Shown one piece after another: positions 12,349 to 27,200 of a stretch of 64,000 nucleotides of DNA (its first letter is position 1; the number at the start of each line of letters is the position of its first letter). The position numbers and the translations under genes were made by a program. The notes below the pieces were generated by a model. The model saw only the letters and a program-made list of their open reading frames with translations, was not told the DNA's origin and did no database searches. The stretch comes from Carposina sasakii. Lineage: Eukaryota; Arthropoda; Insecta; Lepidoptera; Carposinidae. The DNA is taken from contig CP053167.1 in NCBI GenBank assembly GCA_014607495.2, positions 558,001 to 622,000 of the forward strand, written 5' to 3'.

Positions 12349-14746
12349 ATGCCACCGTGCCTATCAAAGTGCCAACAACTGGGTGTTTTGATAATGCTGT
12401 ACTTACATAATTTAAATAAAAGTAAATGTAATAAAAAGAAAAGATTTTGGATGAAAAAAATTTATAAAAAACGTCTAGAATACACTCAAGTCAACAACAT
12501 AATGAAAGATTTGAATATCTTAGATTTTAACGCATATTTGAGACTTGATTTTGAATTGATGGAAATGTTATTGCATATGGTAGGACCCAAAATTCAACGG
12601 CAAAATACTAGAATGAGAGACAGTGTATCAGTAAAAGAGCGTTTAGTTGTTACTCTGAGATACCTTGCAACAGGAGAAACTTATAGGGAGTTAATGACTT
12701 CTAATGTTATTTCACCTCAATTGTTGAGTGAAATTATTCCAGAAACCTGTTTAGCAATATATCAAGCACTAAAGGACGAGTATTTAAAGGTATGTTATAA
12801 AATAATTAGTAATGTTAATGGTTAAAACATTTATTAATCACTTGAACAAAACCATAGCTAATAATTATTAATTAGTTATTAAGTTGTAACATAACTAGGT
12901 AGATTACTTTCGACGAAAAATCAAAAGTTGATTTAACAAATTCTGGTTGCTTTGGGAAGATTGCGAAAGTGAAGTGGAAGTATTTGAATCAGTCGCGAAT
13001 ACTATGTTTGGGTAGTCCGCTAATGTACTTTCTGGTAGCTGAATATCTTCTGATTGATGGATGTCTTCTGATAGTTCAGTGTCTTGATCAGTAAGTATAG
13101 TTCTTTCAAGATTTTGAGAAATGATGTTTGTAGAAGGAGTGTAAACAGAATTAGTATTCAATGGACCATGAAACACTGGTGATAAAAGTGAAGAATGTTG
13201 TTGACTGAAGGAGTTTTGTACAGAAGCTTTAGTAGCTCGAGGTAAATTAATCACAGTATAGGTGGACTGCTTGGATGATGAGCAGTGTGCATTAATTGGA
13301 GTCTGTGTACTTGTTCCTGGAGAGAGTGGTGGTATAGGAGTATTATTAGGAGTCTGAACTGGAGATATTACAGTGTATGAAGATCCCTGGGATACTAGAC
13401 GATGATTATTATTAGGAGTTTGAGCTGAAGATATAACTGAAGAATACCCGTGGGATATTGGTCGGTAATTATTATCAATTGGTGATGATGTACTTGATTG
13501 TAGATTGCATGGTGAATGAATTTCTTGGTGATAAGTTGATTGAACATTATTGGTGACAATAGTAGAAGATTCATTCAAATTATTATTTCTTGCGTGATAC
13601 AATATTTCGCTCATGAGTTTCTCTGCTATAAATTTTTGATCACTTCTGACATTTTCTAATTGTGTTTCCAAATATGAACCAAATGTATTGCGATTTTGGT
13701 TAGAGTTTGAATTGTCTGTCAGTAACTTCTTAGCTACATTAATTAATTCATCTTGAGTTTTGGTGTCGCGCTTTTTCCGTTGAATTGTTGGGCGTTCACT
13801 GCTTGAACTTTCTCCGGTGTTTACCTAGAACAGAAAAAATATTTGAGTGTATAGTTATGTAACAACCAATAAAGTTAAAAATAAACACACATTACATAAA
13901 CAAATACTGGTAATTCATTTATAAAATTTGTTTCAGTTTCCAACAACTAGCATGGAGTGGAAAAAAAATGCAGCTGACTTTGAAAATAAATGGCAGTTTC
14001 CGCATTGCATAGGCGCCATGGACGGTAAACATGTCCTTATTATCAAGCCACGTAAAACTGGAAGCGTTTATTACAACTACAAGAAATATTTTAGTGTGAT
14101 ACTGTTTGCAATAGTTAATGCTAATTATGAATTTATTTATGTTTATGCTGGAATGAACGGCCGAGCTGCCGATGCAGGAGTTTTAAAAAACACGTCATTT
14201 TATGAAAAATTAATGAACGAAAATCTAAATTTACCAGAAGACGATGTATTGCCTAATTCAAGAGTATCTGCACCCTACGTATTTATAGGAGATTCGGGGT
14301 TTCCCTTGCTCGGTAATCTAATTGTACCATACTCTCGCCATGACGAAAATAATTACAGAAACAGGATCTTTAATTACAGATTATCACGCGCTAGACGTGT
14401 ATCTGAAAATGCCTTTGGGATTTTATCAGCACGTTTCAGACTTTTTTATAATCCTATAGCCATTGACGTCGATTATCTAGATCATGTTATATTAGCATGC
14501 TGTGCCCTCCACAACTTTTTAATAAACATAAAAAAAGGAGATGATTTACCAGAAACTTTGATTAGTCGAGAAAATATTATTACTGGAAGTGTAATTAGGG
14601 GAGATTATCACGAATTTTATCAATTGTTGGATTACGAAGAAAAACTTGTTTATTCTCACGAAGAGGGCAGCGCAGTGAGAGAAGGACTGAGAAGATATTT
14701 TAACGAAGAAGGAAGAGTGGGGTTTCAGGATCGCATGATTTCTTAA
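12349..14746 (+). CDS. Harbinger H1 DDE transposase (HARBI1-like)
   Basis: Exon 1 is 12349-12789 (donor GTATGT) and exon 2 is 13937-14746 (acceptor TTTCAG). The join is in phase (YLK|FPTTS), giving about 416 aa, close to the usual length for DDE_Tnp_4 transposases. Catalytic candidates are D~176 in GAMDGKHV, D~266 in FIGDSGF and E~304 in VSENAFG. The protein cuts and joins transposon ends in the nucleus. The ATG at 12349 is the first in frame after the truncating repeat; M at 12394 also fits. The intron carries the 3' exon of the antisense MADF gene. The frame is open throughout, but the element lacks its left end. Confidence 0.85.
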
Positions 14747-15366
14747 CATTATCTCTCCACATCATGTAAATTATTATCTTTGGTATAATTAAAATGTTGT
14801 TTTAATTAAGAACTCAAGTCGTTTGTTTTAATAATTAATCATTAAGATAATTATGATTAATATATTTTTATTTTATTATGGCAACAAACAGTCATTACAA
14901 TTTTATTGGTATATAAATAGGTATTATATCCTTACAAAATACCTAACAGTGCCAAAAAATAACATTGTAGTGTAGCTAAGGCAAGCACGGATTATAATAA
15001 TTATAATAACGGATTATACTTACTTGTTCATTAATATTGTCTACGCCTGACCTGGAAACCTCCCTTTCTGACAAAAACGATAATGCGTCGAAATACCATA
15101 AAGTTGGCGTGTAAATATCTTGTGATGATGATCCTGTTCTTGTAGATGCCTTTATTTTTTTTAAATTCTCTGGTATAACAGTTTCTCAAAACATCGATTT
15201 TTTTTCGTACAGTGTCAATAGTCGCTGTTTCACCCAGTAGGGGTATTAAATCCTCCAGTGCACTAATTCTTTTGTTTTTATTCATGTAGTCGACATGAGA
15301 GATATCCCATAAACAAGAATGCGCTTTGTACTTCTCTATAAAAGCAAAAAGTGACGATCGGTCCAT
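12904..15366 (-). pseudogene. Harbinger H1 MADF-type DNA-binding protein
   Basis: Exon 1 runs 15366-15024 (MDRSSLFAFIEKYKAHSCLW, MADF/Myb-SANT-like; donor GTAAGT). Exon 2 runs 13824-12904 (acceptor TTCTAG), a Ser/Gln/Asn-rich tail. Exon 1 has an extra base in an 8-T run (+ strand 15155-15162). Dropping one base restores a reading frame through to the splice donor. In Harbingers the partner protein is thought to bind element ends and help import or recruit the transposase. Its exon 2 sits in the transposase intron, and its own intron contains transposase exon 2. The frameshift could be real or a homopolymer sequencing error. Confidence 0.75.
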
Positions 15367-15724
15367 TTTGAAAGCGTTTACGTGTTTACGCTTCAAAAAT
15401 TTATCACGCACTGGTTATTTGACGGACGTCAAGTCTACGCACAACCAAGCACGCACGATGCCCGACTGAACTGACGTACGTCAGGGCTACACACTATCCA
15501 GCCGCACGTCGTGCAAGTAGTAGTGGGGGGCTTGTTGGATAAAAAATTGGTCGTGCGAGTCCATCACGGTAATAATAATAATTATTGTCGTCCAGCAAGC
15601 CTATGCATTACCGTTTTTCATCGTGCATCGTGCACGGACGTCCAGCACGGATGGATAATGCGTAGAGGGCTTATCTTACACAGACTGACTTTATTTTGTT
15701 TTTATACATAATAGACACAACTTA

Positions 15725-15770
15725 AGGTACACTCACACACATCAGTCACCGTCAAGTCACCGATGACTGA
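15725..15770 (+). repeat. H2 left TIR
   Basis: Starts AGGTACACTCACACACATCA, preceded by TTA. It pairs with the reverse complement of 28179-28224, with one mismatch in the first 38 bases. Confidence 0.93.
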
Positions 15771-15937
15771 TCGGTGACGGTTTGTGTACGCATCCACAAA
15801 CACCAGTCACCGTCATGTCGTTCGTCAGTCACGTCGCCGGTTTGACTGAAGCATTGTACACAATCAGTCACGTTACAGGTTGGTCTGTGATTAGGTGTGT
15901 GTCACGCTATAGAACAGATACTGCCCTGGCGGATAAA

Positions 15938-18255
15938 ATGCCACGTTTGACTAATACGCAATTGGCAATGATCGCATTAATTTTAGATGAAGAAGAAGAG
16001 CAACTTGTAAACAGGCGTCGGGTCTGGGTTCATGAAGCTTGGAGAAAGAGAAACAAAGAGGGCGAATACGCTACTTTGTACCCCCATTTATTGGCAGATG
16101 GCAAAATGTTTTTTGAATATTTTCGAATGTCTGAGAACACTTTTAACTTTTTACTTGCAAAATTAGAAATATACCTGAAAAAAGAGGATACTCATTGGAG
16201 AAAAGCTATTACTCCAAGAGAACGTCTGGTAGTTTGTTTAAGGTAAGTAAAACAATTTTTATTCGAATTCTTATTATTATATGTATTATAAAAATCTAAT
16301 CAGACTATATATTGAAGTTGTTATAATAATTTAAAATATTTTGATTTTGTGTATTGAATTCTGTAGACAATTCGGTGACGATGGCGGCATTAGAAGATGC
16401 ACCTTGGTTCCCATTCCAAGGCTTTTCTATAGGTGTATCGGTGTACGAATTGTTCTCACAGATAGCGGCACCAATAGTAGATGAATTCGTATTTCTAGAC
16501 AATTCAATGTTAAGGGCGGCATTAGAAGTGGATTCTTGGTCTTCGGTCCGAGGATGTTCTATAGCAGTATCGGTGAATGAAGTATTCACCGATGTGGATG
16601 AATTCGTATTTCTAGACAATTCAATGTTAAGGGTGTCTTTAGAAATGGATTCTTGGTCTTCAGTCCGAGGATGTTCTATAGCAGCATCGATGAATGAAGT
16701 ATTCTCAAAGATTGTGGCACCAATAGTGGATGAACGGCTATTTTCAGATGTACGTACTGTGGGAACGGTAAAGCTTTGGAATTCATATTTTTGTGCTAGT
16801 CCAAAAAGCTCGCTTTTTGCAAGTGCCAGCTCATATCGTGGTAAAGATTTTAAAATTGGAGCAATAGCACCCAATAAAAATGCATCAACAGGGTGTTTGA
16901 AAGATTCTTCAGTTGTGTTATTTGACTTAATTAGTTGTTCCATGACTACTGCCGCAGCTGTTGGTTGAGAACATGATTTTGAGCAAGTTTTGTGCGACTT
17001 TTTTGGGCGTCGTAAGTGCACAGATACTGCTGATTGAGAAGATTCTGGTGATGGAATTGATGTTGACCTAGACGTTGTTGCTCTTGGTTCCATGATTTCC
17101 GCTGATTCTTGATTGCCCAATAATTCGTTGTCACATTCTTCAGAAATGTCACTTTCGATGCTTTCGATAGTTGGTCTTTTATTTAGGTATGGTTTCAAAA
17201 ATTGTAATTGGTCGTGGAACTTATAAACTTTAATCTTTTTAGCACTCTGTCCACTCGTGGTTGTCGATTTCTTTAAAGTCTTTCTATAAGTGTCTCTTAT
17301 ATTTGCCCAACGTGTCTTGCAGGAAGCACCTGAAAACCCAAACATAAATAAATTAATCATTGTATTTATTTTTGTTACAGATATCTAACAGCTGGAGAAT
17401 CCCTAAAAAAACATTTCTTTCAGTTTCCGTTTAGGACATAGTACGGTGCAAAAAATTGTTACTGATACTTGTGAAATAATAACCTATTTAATGGAAGAAT
17501 TGTTACCGAAACCGACGACTAGCAGATGGAAAGATATTGCGGACAATATATATAATCTCTGGAGTTTTCCTAATTGTTTAGGAGCCATCGATGGGAAACA
17601 TGTCACAATCCAAGCTCTTAACAATACTGGATCATTGTTTTTTAATTATAAAAAAACTTTTTCAATTGTGCTATTAGCTCTTGTTGATGGTAACTATAAT
17701 TTTACTGTTGTTAATGTTGGAGCCTTTGGAAAAAATAGCGACGGTGGGATTTTTGCTAATTCTAACCTTGGAAAATCGTTGGAAAGACAAACTCTGTCGA
17801 TTCCAAGAAATGCGTTAATACCTGGCACAAATATTGAAACTCCATTCGTTATAGTGGGAGACGAAGCTTTCCCCTTAAAAAGTTATTTGATGCGACCATA
17901 CCCAGGACAAAATTTAAATGATGAAAAACGCAACTTTAACTACCGCTTATGTCGAGTCAGAAGAGTAGTAGAGAACACTTTTGGGATATTATCAAAGAGA
18001 TTTCAAATATATAACCGAACCATTCAAGCAAAACCAGAAAATGTAGATTTTATTATAATGGCTACTTGTATCCTTCATAATTTTATAAACAAATATGAGA
18101 AGCAATCATATATACCAAACAATCAAGAAAATTCAAATGTTTTCGAGAATCTTCGTAGACAAGCTGGCAACGCTACCGCAAACGCTTTTGATATAAGAAA
18201 CAAATTTACAGAATATTTTAGTTCCGAAGTTGGATCGTTGAATGTTACTGAATAA
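15938..18255 (+). pseudogene. Harbinger H2 DDE transposase, one frameshift
   Basis: Exon 1 is 15938-16242 (MPRLTNTQLAMIALILDEEE, donor GTAAGT). Exon 2 is 17381-18255 (acceptor TTACAG, RYLTAGESL). A 7-A run at 17405-17411 puts exon 2 out of frame: six A's would read straight on into the family block before KIVTDTCEIITYL. After that the frame is open, with D in GAIDGKHV, D in VIVGDEAFPL and E in VVENTFGIL. All three catalytic residues are present, so this copy is one base from intact. The function is transposon end cleavage and joining. Confidence 0.85.
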
Positions 18256-21200
18256 TTTGATTCAATTAAAATAATTAACGCATGATATTTATTTTATTTT
18301 TCAAATCCGTACCTACAGTTCTGATATTGATTTATACTATCATTCTGTAAATAGAGTGCGGGTTATTTTGTTCCACCCTGTATAATATAGGTACTATCAA
18401 CCAAGGCGCCGCTGACATACCTTAAGGTTTCGTTTAGTTTGCAGCGCGTTAGTAAACCACCCTTCAATAGAAAGTCAGAAAAACATTACAATAGACTTTT
18501 TTACTATTGACAAAATGTAAAACAATAAAAATATTGACTGACTAGCACAGATGTCAAACATAAGAATATTCTTAACAATGATTTTTACACCCTCTCCTGT
18601 TGTTTCGGGTTTCTCAAGACAAAGGCTCATTTTATGTAACTTTTTTTTAAATTATTGATACAATGAACAGATTGGTATGCAGCAGTAAAGAGTATGACAA
18701 GGAACTATCGTAGCTTGCAAACGAAAAATTTTTAGAATCGTGTCAGCGGCGCCTTGGTTGATAGTACGTACTTTTTATATCATGCTGTAAATAGAGTGCC
18801 GGTTATTTTGTTCCACCCTGTATATTATAGGTACGTACTTTTTATATGTATATCGAGTGAAACAAAGTGACCGACATTCCCCTCATGGGATGATAGCACT
18901 ATGCAACAAATTGAAAAAAAAAAAATTCACTGGGTTCACTGTATGTAATTATGATTCACCACCTTAATACTGTTTGAAATATTGAAATAAAATTGTTGTA
19001 TCACATCAAGTTTATTAGTGAAACGCATTTATTGATTTTATTTATAATTGTACGAAATATGGACATAGATTGTTATTCTACATTAAAAAAAATTTTTTTT
19101 TGAACGATTGGCTTTCCTCTTATAGTCAGTAGTGTCAGTATCCCTCTGAAGGCTCCAACAGTAATCTCCAAGCATCGCTCCCATCTACCTGCTTCTCATA
19201 CTCTGCTCCCTGTTTGTTAATGAGAATCTACCTTGGTAACTTAAATGTGGAGAGAAATTTTGAATTTATTAATGATATATTGCTTCTCATACTCTGCATG
19301 TATTAATTTGTAGTATTTCTAGCACAAAGCCTAATGAAATCTTATTTTTTTAATGTGTTTCACCGTGAAATTTCCATTCCACTTCATCACTTACTGAACC
19401 CATGATAAAACTCTTTCTTTATCCGGAAAGAAACTTATGATGTTATTAAATGGGAGTGTAAGAAATGAATTTTCAATGACATATTGCATCCTAGTTTGTG
19501 ATACGCATCCAGCATCCTGTTAATTTTTTCATGAAAATCTGGTGATTTATGATTGCCGAGGAAATTTCTTGTAACGTCGACAAAAGCCACCCATGCATTT
19601 TTTTCAGTAGGACTAAGGCTCGATAAAAAAGCAGGATCATTGATTATTTTTTTAATGTCAGGACCGATAAAAATTCCTTCTTTAATTTCGCTTCACTTAG
19701 CGTAGGAAATTTTGTTTGAAGAAACAAAAATCCAGGTTTGTCTTTGGGAAGTGCTTTTACAAAATTCTTTATCAAACCAAGTTTGATGTGTAACGGCGGT
19801 AAAATGATTTTCTCAGATGGTACTAATGGTTCGTTTTTTACATTTTTCTGACCAATCACTAAACCAGATCTTAAAGGCCAATTTTGTTTAATAAAGTGTT
19901 CCGAACGCGCTCTGCTATCCCATTCACAGAGAAAACAACAATATTTTGTATAGCCAGTTTGCAACCCTAAAATTAAAGCCACTACCTTTAAATCTGCACA
20001 TACATGCCATTTGTGGTCTACGTAATTGATCTTTTCCAGAATTTGTTTTAAAATATCGTAAGTTTCTTTTAAGTGAGCGCCGTACGCTACAGGCAAAGAT
20101 GGAAGTATATTGCCATTATGGAGTAAAACTGCCTTTAAACTTCGCTTTGATCCGTCAATAAACAATCTCCACTCTTCTGATATATGTTTGTGACCTAATG
20201 CTGACATTAATCCATCAATATTATTGCAAAACACTAATTCATCTTCTTTTGAATAAAAGGTAGCTAAAGAAATGTGACGTTTTCGATATGTTGTAATCTT
20301 AACTCCAGTTTGCAATAGATTCCATTGTTTTAATCTCGAACCTAATATTTCAGATTTTTCTTTGGTCAAATCTAAATCTCTGACAAGGTTATTTAATTCT
20401 GATTGGTTAATCAAATGTGGTTCTGCACTTTTTTCATCTACAAATACCTCTCCACTATTAGAAGGGACGGCTTCGTCTTTTTCTTCCATAAAACTAGATA
20501 AACTTGATGAACTAGAAAATCTTTCCGGTATCAGATATTCCATATCTGGAGAATGTGGAAGCGGCATTGACACTGATGACACATTAGCATATTTCACCGA
20601 ATGTTTTGATTTTTTTGAAAAACCTTTCAAAGTTGTTAAACAGAAGTAACAGTCGTCTACGTGATTTTTGGGTTCACGCCACTGCATTGGTATACCAAAA
20701 GGCATCTGTTTAATATTACCCTTGTGCCAACCCGTCAAATATTTGTAGCATTTTAAACAACATATTTTAGGCACCCACGATTTGTCTTTATTTTTAATAG
20801 CAATTTTAAAATAAGCTTCATAACACGTCTCAAACAGAGGCGAAATTGGCTTTTTTTCACTTTTAGGAGTAAATTGACCACAAACATAACAAAATAAGTC
20901 AGGAGAATTAGCACAAACACGCGGCATTTTGTAGATTTATAAGTAATCTAAATGTTTTGATGACTTTTGTACACATCAATAATAAAATTTTATAACTACC
21001 CTCAACCAAATGTTGCGGAACGTGAATAAAGAAAGATTTCTATTATTTATGTTTTGGGACGTGATACAAAGTTATGAATTTGTTTTCTGTTGTTTACTAA
21101 GTATACCTAATACGAATCATCACTCGGGGTATCAGTGATTTTTTTGGTGTTGCATAGTGGTAGGATATACATCAATACAAACAACTTTTACTATGGCGAC

Positions 21201-24200
21201 TTCCATGAAATCGTTAAACAAAAAGCGGGTGGGGCTGTGTCGGGGCACACGGCCGTTGGTTTTAACGTGAAACGTCTATGTTAGCGAATCGCTTTTAAAG
21301 TAAAAGATTGAAATGAAAACAAGATGGACGCTGTTTTAAGTATTTTAATAAAAAAAGAACAGGTACGTAATAGAAACATAAAATACATAGCAAATGTTTA
21401 TATATTTATTGTCACTTTCTGGTTATTTTAAATAGCAGCCGCCCACGACTTCGTCCGCGTGAGGGGGCGTTGTACCCGTGCGAAGCCGGGCAGGTTGTTG
21501 TATAGACTGTAGCCTTCCTTGGTAAATGGGCTATCTAACACTGAAAGAATTTTTCAAATCAGACCAGTAGTTCCTGAGATTAGCGCGTTCAAACAAACAA
21601 ACAAACAAACTCTTCAGCTTTATAATATTAGTATAGATATAAATACTGTCCAAATTACACTTATTTTTGTATAAATCAATCGGTTCAAATAAACTTGACA
21701 AACACACGAAAGAATCACCACGCTATAAAGTCGGAGTCACGAGTTACACTGAATAGAAACAAGCGTGAGCGCCGGTTTCGCACAGTTATCGCAGTATCCC
21801 TCCCCCGCCCCCCCGCTTGACCCCGACACGAACTCAATGTCATAACAGCGAGCTGACTATATAAGTGAAATATTTACACCACATTTTTGTTTCTAAGACC
21901 AATAGTTTTTTAATTATTAAGGTACGATGATATAGACCTTTTCGTTACGGTCCAGTTTTTAAACCTGGTACCCGTATGTGTCGGCGCGATTTTAAAGACG
22001 TTTCACGTCAAAACAGCTATATTTCATACATAATATCGTCGTGTTTTTGATTTTACAAAACGACCCATAGTACCTAAAATGCCCACGTGAAGGCAGGGCA
22101 GAGGTGTCGAGCGGGGAGAGAGGGGGCCGTAATAGCGCTATACCATAGAGTAACTAGAGACAGCCTTTATGACCATAAAGTGTCCCCTTTTCTAATGTCA
22201 AGCGGTCATAGTTGGTCTACTTTTAAGCGACCAATTTCAAAAGACATGGTTACATGTCAACATACATACTTATAAGCATACGAAGGGTTAATTTGATTTT
22301 ATTGTGTAATAGAAAGTCAATGTTAGAAGTGCATCGCTGAACAATTTTTAATAAATTTTGTAAATTTTCGCAAGAGTTTGCCCAGTTCATTTATGAATTC
22401 AGGTGTATTAAGGTTCGACATTTGTTGGTTTGTAACTATCATGTGAATCGCATTCGACTTGGAAGAAAAACAAAGCAGAATTCATATGCTTTCATCGGTG
22501 AGTATAATTCATTGAGTTTTTCAACATTGAGGCAATATATTCTTATAAAGTTAATTAAAGCAATAATTTATCGTAATTCCGGTTGTGCTACAAGTGTTTT
22601 CCTTTGTTAAATTGTCTTAAATACGTAATTTTTTACCCATTTTAATTTATGACGAAAATTGAGATTATGCATACTAGTGATGTCCAAATATAACGATTAA
22701 ATTAACCTACTCGAGTAAATAATATATTTGTTCTATGCCTTATATATATCCCTTTAATCTTTTTTGATATTAGCTGTATTCGATAACGAAAGACGGTGGA
22801 CTGACTGTTACATACATTGGTTACCAATAATCAGCGACGATAATTAAGTACACTAAATGTGTCTGTCCACCGGGCACCGGCATCGTGTCGTCGTCATCGA
22901 CCTATATGAAAACGGCGATTTTGTATTGATCAGCTAGAAAAATATTGGTATACATATACATATGTGCAAAATAAATAAGTACTTAGATATTTTCATTTAT
23001 ATTACAGGTTGCCCCTGAATGATGCTATTAGAAAAATGGTGTGATGTGCTGCCAAGAATTAGTACCTACCTACTGATCAGATAAAACACAGTCACGTATT
23101 AGATGTTAAATAATTAAAAAGAATGAACAGAAAAAAATGGTACATTCGAATACACTGTAGGTGGAGTTTTAGCGCCAGTCATAATCGTGAATCGTTACGT
23201 TCCACGATGCCTAAGTGTGTGGTAAAAAAAGAAAATAACATTTCAATAGTCTTTAAAAATAACATTTCAAAAGTCTAAAAAGTGAAGTTTTTATGAGACC
23301 GGGAATCTAAGTATATTTGATCGAAGTTTAAAACTGATTAAGTGGTATGGATGTGGTTTCAAGTTTTGAAAAGTTCCCATGCGCCGCATGTTTACATTAG
23401 TTAATTTGTAATTTATATTGTTAATTAGGTAATAAATTTTTACGTTACATATGAACATATTTATTTCATTAATTTTTTAGGTCCTAATATCATTAATACT
23501 CGAATGTTTCTATTATTATGTATGACATTTTCCATAAAAACCCCTGTAAGTCTATAGAAAAATAGTCATCATAAATCATCACTACATAGTATAAAACAAA
23601 ATCGTTTCCCTCTGTCTGTCCCTATGTATACTTAGATCTTTAAAACTACGCATCGGATTTTGATACGGTTTTTTTAATAGATATATGTAGTGATTAAAGA
23701 GAAAGGTTTAATGTACACTGTATACAGAAATTCCAACTGGAATTCTAAAGTTTACGTGGAAGAAGTCGCGGCCGGTCGCTAGTATGTATATCATAAGCAG
23801 CAGTGCTAGCTCAACTTCCAGTCGGACAGGCGGCATAAATCGATGCCAGTCACCAGCCTGTACCACTGAATTTATTTCATGTAGGTACAGATTGTAAGTT
23901 TTTTTTTCTTTATTTACTCAATGTGACGTGCTATTATAAAACATAGTATCGCTACTGGATTAGTCACGCACCGCGCCGCGCGGGAGTTATCTGAGTACTA
24001 CCGGCGACGCCGGAGTTTGCGCGACTTCTAGTTTCTCAAGCGATACCTAATATATGTATTATCGTAATGAAAATATAATGTTTAAAATTACATTACAATG
24101 ACATTCTACGGCCTCTCGCGTGTGCTTTAACCTTAGGGCAGGTAGATGACGATCATAAATCACAATCCTAAAATGAAAATAACATTATAATTATAGCTAT

Positions 24201-27200
24201 CGATATGAGTCGTATAAAATCAAAGTCGGCAAAGTAGGGTTGACCTAAATTTTGGTAGTTGATCAAAAACAGTTATTTTTCATTTTAATCCATAGTCATT
24301 AATGACAAATGTTTGTTCATATTACTGTAACATGTACTAAACCAGAGACAGTCAAAAATATGTGTGAAAGTTAAGCAATAAGATTTAAAATCACATTTAA
24401 TTTACTAGATTGCCGACTTTGGTTTTGAATTTATAAAGATTGCCGTATTTGAACCCAAACTACGGTAAGATGGCCGTCTTTGATCCTGATAGATTTCATA
24501 ACAATTAGGGTTGGCAATAAATAAAAACATATGTTTTTACTAAAGTACGGTTTAAAAAAAAATGAACGAAAACGAATGATGAGCATATTTTTAGATATAA
24601 ACGTGAATGTTTTCTTCAATAGGTTCTGAGCAGAAAGAATGTTCTTCATCTGTTGGCGCGACTAGTGTTTCCTGACTTTCGAAAACTTTATTGTAAAATT
24701 CCAGGTGTGGTGAAGCTGACCAGTCTGATCCAAAATGATTGCTAAGAAGTTTCTTCACGTCTAGTAATTTGTTTTTATTAACAGGTACGATATTGGACAA
24801 GGGTTTTGGGTTTATCATGGAGATATTTTTTCCACGTTGACATATAGTTTCAAATTTACCCAGGTCTGTTTTATAATTTAGCTCTCCACGGATTAGAACA
24901 TTATCTTTTTGTTTTGATCGTCTTAATATAAACCTTTTACATTCCTTAAATGCAATCGACCAGGAAGTTGTTTGTTTTAGAACCTTTTTAACGGCATCTC
25001 TCCAGTCATAAACGATACAGTCGTCTCCGAATTTGACAACACTTGAAGTTTCCTTAATAATGTCCGTTATTTCATCGGGATGTAACATTACATCCTTTTT
25101 CTTGAGCTTCTTTTCAATTACTCCAAATTGCCGATCAGCGGGCATGAAGGAATGTCCCGTAACTGGGAACACCAATTCTATGGATTTGATGGTATTATTT
25201 TCCAGCAACCATTTGCAACAAGTTCCTAAAACTATGCAGTTTTTATTTTGGCCACCACATCCGTCAGCGACCAAGCGTATATGTGAAATGCCAGATTTAT
25301 CCGTCACATTCAGCCTGTGATATAAGGCTGATGAAATAAGATTTGAATCTTTGTTGTGTTCGTTTTCAGTGCAATAATATGCGAAAACGTTACGAGGAGT
25401 CAGGGGATCTTTTGAAGTACCCTCTACCATTGTCAAATTGTAATAGTACAATTGGCGACTGTAATATGTCGATTGGTCTGGCAACTTCGGGAGGGGTAAA
25501 TTTTTTTGGCAGTCGAATGAAATTATTTTAATATCGTCTTGTGCCTCCCTTAATTTTTCAAAAAAAGCTTTAGCTCGTAAACTGTGTACACGTTTCTCAA
25601 CCATTAGGGTATTCTTTTTGACTGGATCAGCTTCTATTTTAATTTTTTCGATCAATTCCAAGCACGTCGAACACACGTCAGTTTTTGGGGTTCCGAATCC
25701 AATATTATACGTATTATTGAAAATACGGCGAAAGTATGATTGCTTTACTTCTGGAAGAACAAATTCACTTTCTACGTACATCCTGTATAATTTAGAAATG
25801 TTTAATTCAGATGGCAAATACTTTCGTTCAGCTGTCTTGGACTTGCGACAATAATGGGACTCTACACATTTTAGTTTTTCAATAAAGTTATGCACAGACT
25901 GTTTCCTCTCGACGTACTTCACTGATTTGCGATCACCTCCACGGTGTTCCGTGCCGACTTCTCCACTGTGATAAAACTTTTGCATGACAAATGCCACTCT
26001 GTGCTTTGTGATACCGAAGATATGTAAGAAAAATTTTTGACAAACAGGTATTCTTCTCTTATGAGCAATTACTGCATATTTAATTATTGTTTGTTTTTTT
26101 CCTTTATATTTATGTTGATTTTTCGAATTTTTATTTGATGCTGTAATTGTGCAAAATTTTAAGATAATAGCATCTTGTTCTTTCTTGCTTGAATGAGAAT
26201 AAAAATTGTTATGTATACTTAGCAAATCAGACATTGTCAGTTTACAGCATTGAAACGATGGTGTGTCATGGTTACAAATGCGTTGTGGTAAGTATTTTGC
26301 TGCATACCTGAAGCAAAAAGCAAACAATAATCATTAGCTTCAAGGGTTTAGGTGTTAATAAATAAAAAACAACCAGACTTTTAATACTAGACTTGCGGCA
26401 TTTCTCTACGTTCTCTTAAGAAACATTTAGTATGTTTCAAATCGGCAAAACATTTTAGGCATGACAGAGTTGCTTTATTAAATAGTTATGGATTTATTTA
26501 AATTTCATATAAAATTAGCACGCCTATAAACTAATAAAGTGAAATAAAAGATATTTATGTCGTGGGCCGATCGTCGAATTGGGCAGATCGTGACGTGTCA
26601 CGTGATTCATTCATAAAATAAAGAAAAACCTTTTTATGCCTGAGGCCCGCATTTGTCCACAATCTCACCTGATGGAAAGTGAAGATGGAAATAAAGAAAT
26701 TTCGAAATCGCAACAACGTTCAGCGGCGAGTAAGTATGACTGATATCTGTTGCTTATATTTATTTATTTACACCTTAATGCAATAAAAATATGTTACAAA
26801 TTACCGGACTTAATGCGTATAGGCATTTATACCTGCCAATCAGAGGCTAAACTGAGAAAAATTAACTATTCACTATTAGTAGGTAATATTCATATAAGTG
26901 CATAATATTAGTATCATGTTACTTATAGGTATAAGTTCATTTTTACAGAATGTAATTAATAACATTAAGTTAGTAGATACATTTAAACCTATTTCAACTA
27001 TATGAAAAAAAAATAACACGCAGCACGCAGCCCTAGCATAAAAATAATGTAAGTTTACTGTTGTACTTACCTCTGTTTTTCAACACGTTTTTTTTCCATT
27101 TCTCAGGGTTTCTGCTCCTTTTTCTTGCTCTATTGTTTTTATCCGGTGTTGGGTTAACCTCCATTGAGATCGTTATTTTAATTTAGTTAAGAAAACAGGA

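Larger units (their letters stand above)
12346..15690. mobile_element. PIF/Harbinger element H1, left end lost
   Basis: Holds a two-exon transposase on + and a two-exon MADF-type gene on -, interleaved as in the other three Harbingers here. No left TIR is visible because the element begins directly after another repeat. The right flank (15410-15680) is dense in GCACG/CGTGC words (CGCACGTCGTGC, CATCGTGCATCGTGC) of the kind seen as subterminal repeats, so the right end is placed near 15690. No target duplication can be shown. Confidence 0.7.

Noticed and set aside
16354..16968. 204-codon + frame antisense to H2 MADF exon 2
   Set aside because: Shadow of the real - strand coding repeats; no domain or start context.
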